Shown: in pieces, positions 60,345-64,000 of the stretch
Layout of the letters: the number at the start of each line of letters is the position of its first letter
Position numbering within the stretch: the stretch's first letter is position 1
Source of the DNA: Taishania sp036758285
Lineage (GTDB): Bacteria; Bacteroidota; Bacteroidia; Flavobacteriales_D; Crocinitomicaceae
Assembly: GCA_036758285.1 (NCBI GenBank)
Contig: DAIOWV010000001.1
Coordinates: 62,001-126,000, forward strand
Reading direction: 5' to 3'
Length of the DNA stretch: 64,000 bases
Made by a program: the position numbers and the translations under genes
The notes under the pieces: generated by a model
The model's input: the letters and a program-made list of their open reading frames with translations, nothing else
Database searches by the model: none
Told to the model about the DNA's origin: nothing

Positions 60345-63300
60345 TTATTTAACGAGATAAATCCAACCAGATGTCTCAAAATTCATATCATTTATCTTCA
60401 AAAGATAGAAGTATGTACCAATTGGCAAATGCTCACCCTTACTTACAACTCCTGAAACATTAGAAATACCTTTGAATTCATTTTTATATCCGTCTGTTGA
60501 ATAAACCATATTTCCATATCTATTATAAATAATGAGTGTATTTTCTGGATATTGCTCAATACAATCTATCTGAAAATAATCATTTACACCATCATTATTC
60601 GGTGAAATTTGATTATAGATAATTAAACAATTTGGGTCAATAATAACCTCATCACTTATTTGATTCGAATCATCAATTAGCTCATCATCAATAGAAAAAA
60701 TTGATGCAACATTTGTATAATTACCAGTTGGATTTACTTTTACGGTAATTGTTAGGATAGCATTTTCTCCTGCATTTAAAAGTGGTATTTCCCAAATCCC
60801 GCTTTGTTGATTATAACTACCTGTTGTTGTTTGGTGACTAACATAAGTAAAACCTGTTTGTAAGACTTCGTTTACTAAAATATCAGAGTGACTTCCTTGT
60901 CCTGAGTTTGAAACTGTTATTGTAAAAACAATCTGTTCACCAATAAATGGAGTTAAGTTGTTCACTTGTTTTTCTATTGTCAATTCTGCACATTTAACCA
61001 CAGTTATATTTATAGGAGTTGGTGTTTGGGTCAAACAACTACTCTGATTATCATATAATACAGAAATGGTTGGATTTATAGTGTCAAACCAAATAACTGA
61101 GATTGTATTATCGGAACTACCTCCTCCAGAAAGAATTGTCCCTCCAGTGATTTGCCATTGATAATTATTCATTCCAGCAGATGTAAAGTATACGACTGTA
61201 TCCAGAAGACATATATTATTTGTCACTCCTGTAATTGTGGCAGTCATGGAAGTTTCAAAAACAACCAAAATTGCTAGTTTATCATCACTTTCACACGATA
61301 AACTAGTTAAAGATGCGTAGTAAACAGTACTATCAACTAATGGTGTATTAATTGGTAATAAATTACCTGCTCCATCATACCAATTAATTGAAGTTTCATT
61401 AATATTTAAATCAGCCAATGTTGGTGATTCTGTTACACAAAAAGACTGAATACTATCAGTGGTGGTTGGGGCTGGTAATTCAGAAATATTGATAACAATC
61501 TGAATAGAATCTGAACTTTCACAAATACCTCCTTGATTTGTCGCATAATATACTCCCCCATGTATTAACGGATCCGTTGTACTCAACGTATTGCCATTAA
61601 TATCATACCAATTTATGGAAGTCCCATTGATGTCAATATCCCCTACAGTAGCGCTATCTAAAAGACAAAAATATTGTATTAAATCACTTGTTGTTGGAGC
61701 TGATTCATCATTAATCACGACAACGATTTCTAAACGATCAGATGATTCACACAATGCACCAACACTACTAGCATAATAACTTGTTGAATTTGTTAATAAT
61801 GTATTTGATGGTAGTAAATTTCCATTATTTGGTGCATCATACCAGTTGACCTGACCATTCACTTGCAAGTCTTCAATTGTAGCATTTTCACTTGCACAAA
61901 AATGTTGTTCAGACAATGTCGAAGTAGGAGCTGATTCATCATTAATTATAACAACAATTTCTAAACGATCGGATGATTCACACAATGTACCAACACTACT
62001 AGCATAATAACTTGTGGAATCTGTTAATAATGTATTTGATGGTAGTAAATTTCCATTATTTGGTGCATCATACCAGTTGACCTGACCATTCACTTGCAAG
62101 TCTTCAATTGTAGCATTTTCACTTGCACAAAAATGTTGTTCAGACAAAGTGGATGTAGGAACTGATTCATCATTAATCATGACAACAATTTCTAAACGAT
62201 CGGATGATTCACACAGTGTACCAACACTACTAGCATAGTAACTTGTAGAATTTGTTAACGAGGTATTTGATGGTAGTAAATTTCCATTATTTGGTGCATC
62301 ATACCAGTTGACCTGACCATTCACTTGCAAGTCTTCAATTGTAGCATTTTCACTTGCACAAAAATGTTGTTCAGACAAAGTGGATGTAGGAACTGATTCA
62401 TCATTAATCATGACAACAATTTCTAAACGATCGGATGATTCACACAATGCGCCAACAGTACTAGCATAATAACTTGTAGAATCTGTTAACAAGGTGTTTG
62501 ATGGTAACAAATTCCCACCATTTGGTGCATCATACCAGTTGATAAGTCCACCATTGACTTGTAAATCTCCAACAGTTACACTATCTAAAACACAAAAATA
62601 CTGTATTGAATCATTTGTTGTCGGAGCTTGTTCATTATTAACTATAGCAATAATTTCTAGTCTATTTGATGATTCACACAATGCACCAACAGAACTTGCA
62701 TAATAACTTGTTGAATCTGTTAACAAGGTATTTGATGGTAACAAATTCCCACCATTTGGTGCATCATACCAGTTGACAAGTCCATTGATTTGTAAATCAG
62801 CAATCACCGCACTATCTAGTGCACAAAACTCTTGTTCTAATAAAACGGATGTTGGGATTGGTTCATCTATCATGTTAATTATAATTTCTGCATAATTGTC
62901 CATAATATTCCAGCAACCTGTTATAGAATCTTGTACTGAAACATAAATTGAAAAAGGTGAATCAGCAACTGTCAAGCCTGTTATTAATATTGAATCATTA
63001 TTAATTTGAAAAATATGATTTCCTATTTGTTGACCATCTGTTAGTGGAGATGTCAAATCAGTAGCAGAATACCACTGGAAATTATTCCCTATAGTACTAT
63101 TGGAAATTATCAAAACACTATCATTAACACAGTACTGGGGCATAACAGATGTATTTATATCAGAAGAATCGGGACCCATTATTACATCAATATTTACTGG
63201 TATTCTTGTTGATTCATGTGGACATCCAGGAATTCCTGAAGCAACATAAAAAGTAGTATCATTATTTAAATTTCCTGTATTAAAAGTACCTCCCGATGGA

Positions 63301-64000
63301 GTGATTGTAATTGGGGTAGTAGATGTAATCGAACTATACCATCTAATTTCTTCTATTGGATTTATTGCATCAGCGATTAGATTAGCAGAAGAGCCTTGGC
63401 AAATTATTGTGTCAGAACTGAATACATCCATTATTGGTGCTGGTGAAATTTTATATACTTCATAAATTTTAATTGACTGACTAACAGTAACCCCCAATAA
63501 TCCATTCATTTCCAAAACAATGCGATCAACAGGAACTCCAGGAGTAAGGTTTATTGAGATTGGTAATCCATTTTGTAAATTAACAATATCCAATGGCGTT
63601 AACATACTCTGTAATGAATTATTACTCACAACAACAGCTCCATTTTGAGTTCTAATACGAATGCCTTGCCCTAGAGTAATTGCTAATAATGCTGGATCAA
63701 GTCCTAATCGTACGACAAAAACATCTGTTGGCTGAGATAAACCTTCAAAATAAACTCTTTGGGTTATGGTAGAGGTAACACTTACTACACCTAACGATAA
63801 AGTTGAATGAGAAGCTAAATTTGCATCAATTACTCTTTCTAAATTTGTAATTCCACCACCTAAATTTAAAAGTTCTAATGTAATTCCAGAAGCATCATAC
63901 GATGTAAACTGAGGGTCAGTACATGTTATAGCAGTTGTGACATAATATGGATCCCATACTTTCATGTGTTTTTTAACCCCTAAACCAATTAAACTACCTA
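60345..64000 (-). CDS. Giant repeat adhesin with type B T9SS sorting domain (5' end outside window)
   Basis: At least 1206 residues from the Met at 63965, but the frame stays open to the window edge and no signal peptide is seen, so the N-terminus lies beyond 64000. Layout: N-terminal beta-rich part, Ig-like domains, at least five near-identical Ig-like repeats of 77-78 residues (nt 61690-62850) with a GNLLPSNTLLTDSTSYYAS core, further diverged repeats (61300-61650), a DUF11 domain (about 1000-1110; PFIGEQIVFTITVSNSGQGS), and a gliding-motility-associated type B sorting domain (ISPNNDGVNDYFQI to the end). Likely a surface adhesin of the SprB kind. The PorP/SprF and PorE genes follow at 20- and 23-bp gaps, forming one transcription unit. 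Confidence 0.88.
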   Translation of the reverse strand, partial: GSLIGLGVKKHMKVWDPYYVTTAITCTDPQFTSYDASGITLELLNLGGGITNLERVIDANLASHSTLSLGVVSVTSTITQRVYFEGLSQPTDVFVVRLGLDPALLAITLGQGIRIRTQNGAVVVSNNSLQSMLTPLDIVNLQNGLPISINLTPGVPVDRIVLEMNGLLGVTVSQSIKIYEVYKISPAPIMDVFSSDTIICQGSSANLIADAINPIEEIRWYSSITSTTPITITPSGGTFNTGNLNNDTTFYVASGIPGCPHESTRIPVNIDVIMGPDSSDINTSVMPQYCVNDSVLIISNSTIGNNFQWYSATDLTSPLTDGQQIGNHIFQINNDSILITGLTVADSPFSIYVSVQDSITGCWNIMDNYAEIIINMIDEPIPTSVLLEQEFCALDSAVIADLQINGLVNWYDAPNGGNLLPSNTLLTDSTSYYASSVGALCESSNRLEIIAIVNNEQAPTTNDSIQYFCVLDSVTVGDLQVNGGLINWYDAPNGGNLLPSNTLLTDSTSYYASTVGALCESSDRLEIVVMINDESVPTSTLSEQHFCASENATIEDLQVNGQVNWYDAPNNGNLLPSNTSLTNSTSYYASSVGTLCESSDRLEIVVMINDESVPTSTLSEQHFCASENATIEDLQVNGQVNWYDAPNNGNLLPSNTLLTDSTSYYASSVGTLCESSDRLEIVVIINDESAPTSTLSEQHFCASENATIEDLQVNGQVNWYDAPNNGNLLPSNTLLTNSTSYYASSVGALCESSDRLEIVVVINDESAPTTSDLIQYFCLLDSATVGDIDINGTSINWYDINGNTLSTTDPLIHGGVYYATNQGGICESSDSIQIVINISELPAPTTTDSIQSFCVTESPTLADLNINETSINWYDGAGNLLPINTPLVDSTVYYASLTSLSCESDDKLAILVVFETSMTATITGVTNNICLLDTVVYFTSAGMNNYQWQITGGTILSGGGSSDNTISVIWFDTINPTISVLYDNQSSCLTQTPTPINITVVKCAELTIEKQVNNLTPFIGEQIVFTITVSNSGQGSHSDILVNEVLQTGFTYVSHQTTTGSYNQQSGIWEIPLLNAGENAILTITVKVNPTGNYTNVASIFSIDDELIDDSNQISDEVIIDPNCLIIYNQISPNNDGVNDYFQIDCIEQYPENTLIIYNRYGNMVYSTDGYKNEFKGISNVSGVVSKGEHLPIGTYFYLLKINDMNFETSGWIYLVK
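61690..62850 (-). repeat. Tandem 231-bp repeats inside the adhesin gene
   Basis: The word GGTGCATCATACCAGTTGA (plus strand) recurs at 61831, 62062, 62293, 62524 and 62758: periods 231, 231, 231 and 234 bp (77-78 codons). Units between 61830 and 62500 are nearly identical at DNA level, including synonymous sites, while outer units are more diverged. Confidence 0.95.

Noticed and set aside
61690..62850. Regularly spaced repeats that could suggest a CRISPR array
   Set aside because: The period is 231 bp, the whole unit (not just a short repeat) is conserved, and it keeps an open frame: these are coding Ig-like repeats.

Overview
The window is AT-rich DNA from a Bacteroidota bacterium, almost certainly Flavobacteriales. 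The evidence is type IX secretion (T9SS) C-terminal sorting domains on five proteins, a PorP/SprF plus PorE-type OmpA pair, Bacteroidota-only families (DUF3098, DUF6089), repeated TAnnTTTG promoter elements, and the absence of Shine-Dalgarno sequences. A Crocinitomicaceae/Cryomorphaceae-like relative is my guess, with low confidence. A 30-N gap at 44824-44853 shows this is a scaffolded draft. I see no prophage, insertion sequence, CRISPR array, integron or rRNA operon; it reads as core chromosome with lineage-specific surface genes.

Layout. 0-7.6 kb: 3' end of a glutaryl-CoA dehydrogenase, cysS, rpoN (sigma-54), a PAP2-like membrane protein, an M48 lipoprotein protease, a LacI-type regulator, a YihX-like HAD phosphatase and a YceI lipoprotein. 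7.8-20.4 kb: envelope and secreted proteins, namely two unknown proteins in tandem, a SUMF1-fold protein, an AsmA-like protein, an M43 protease and an M1 peptidase (the last two T9SS cargo). 20.5-26.4 kb: truB-uppP-DUF3098 (minus), etfBA, a bifunctional-nuclease-family protein and a nucleoside permease. 26.5-29.6 kb: a glycine-rich T9SS cargo, then an 800-bp stretch that is not empty: a 48-codon gene with its own terminator, and a long-hairpin RNA candidate also closed by a plus-strand terminator. 29.6-35.9 kb (mostly minus): cyclase-rlmB-osmC operon, a small DGRIS protein, and a methionine synthase split into two genes behind a SAM-I riboswitch. 35.9-42.2 kb: GH114-like lipoprotein, carA-eno, a putative beta-barrel protein and a T9SS cargo. 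42.2-49.0 kb: tRNA-Phe, aroA, DAHP synthase/chorismate mutase, tsaB, two orphan OmpR-type response regulators, a probable minus-strand sRNA or attenuator, and a TPR lipoprotein with a membrane partner. 49-64 kb: DUF6089 protein, long acyl-CoA dehydrogenase, VWA protein, an unknown 525-residue helical protein, a WG-like repeat protein, and the T9SS trio PorE / PorP-SprF / giant repeat adhesin that runs off the right edge.

How it fits together. ETF, the two acyl-CoA dehydrogenases and probably the glutaryl-CoA dehydrogenase form one electron-transfer theme. The secreted peptidases and repeat proteins depend on T9SS, of which only accessory parts are encoded here. Several promoters sit so close to the start codon that leaderless mRNAs are likely. 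The best leads for something undescribed are the two non-coding RNA candidates (29300-29566 plus strand; 46281-46349 minus strand), the 48-residue protein and the paired unknown envelope proteins at 7.8-11.0 kb.
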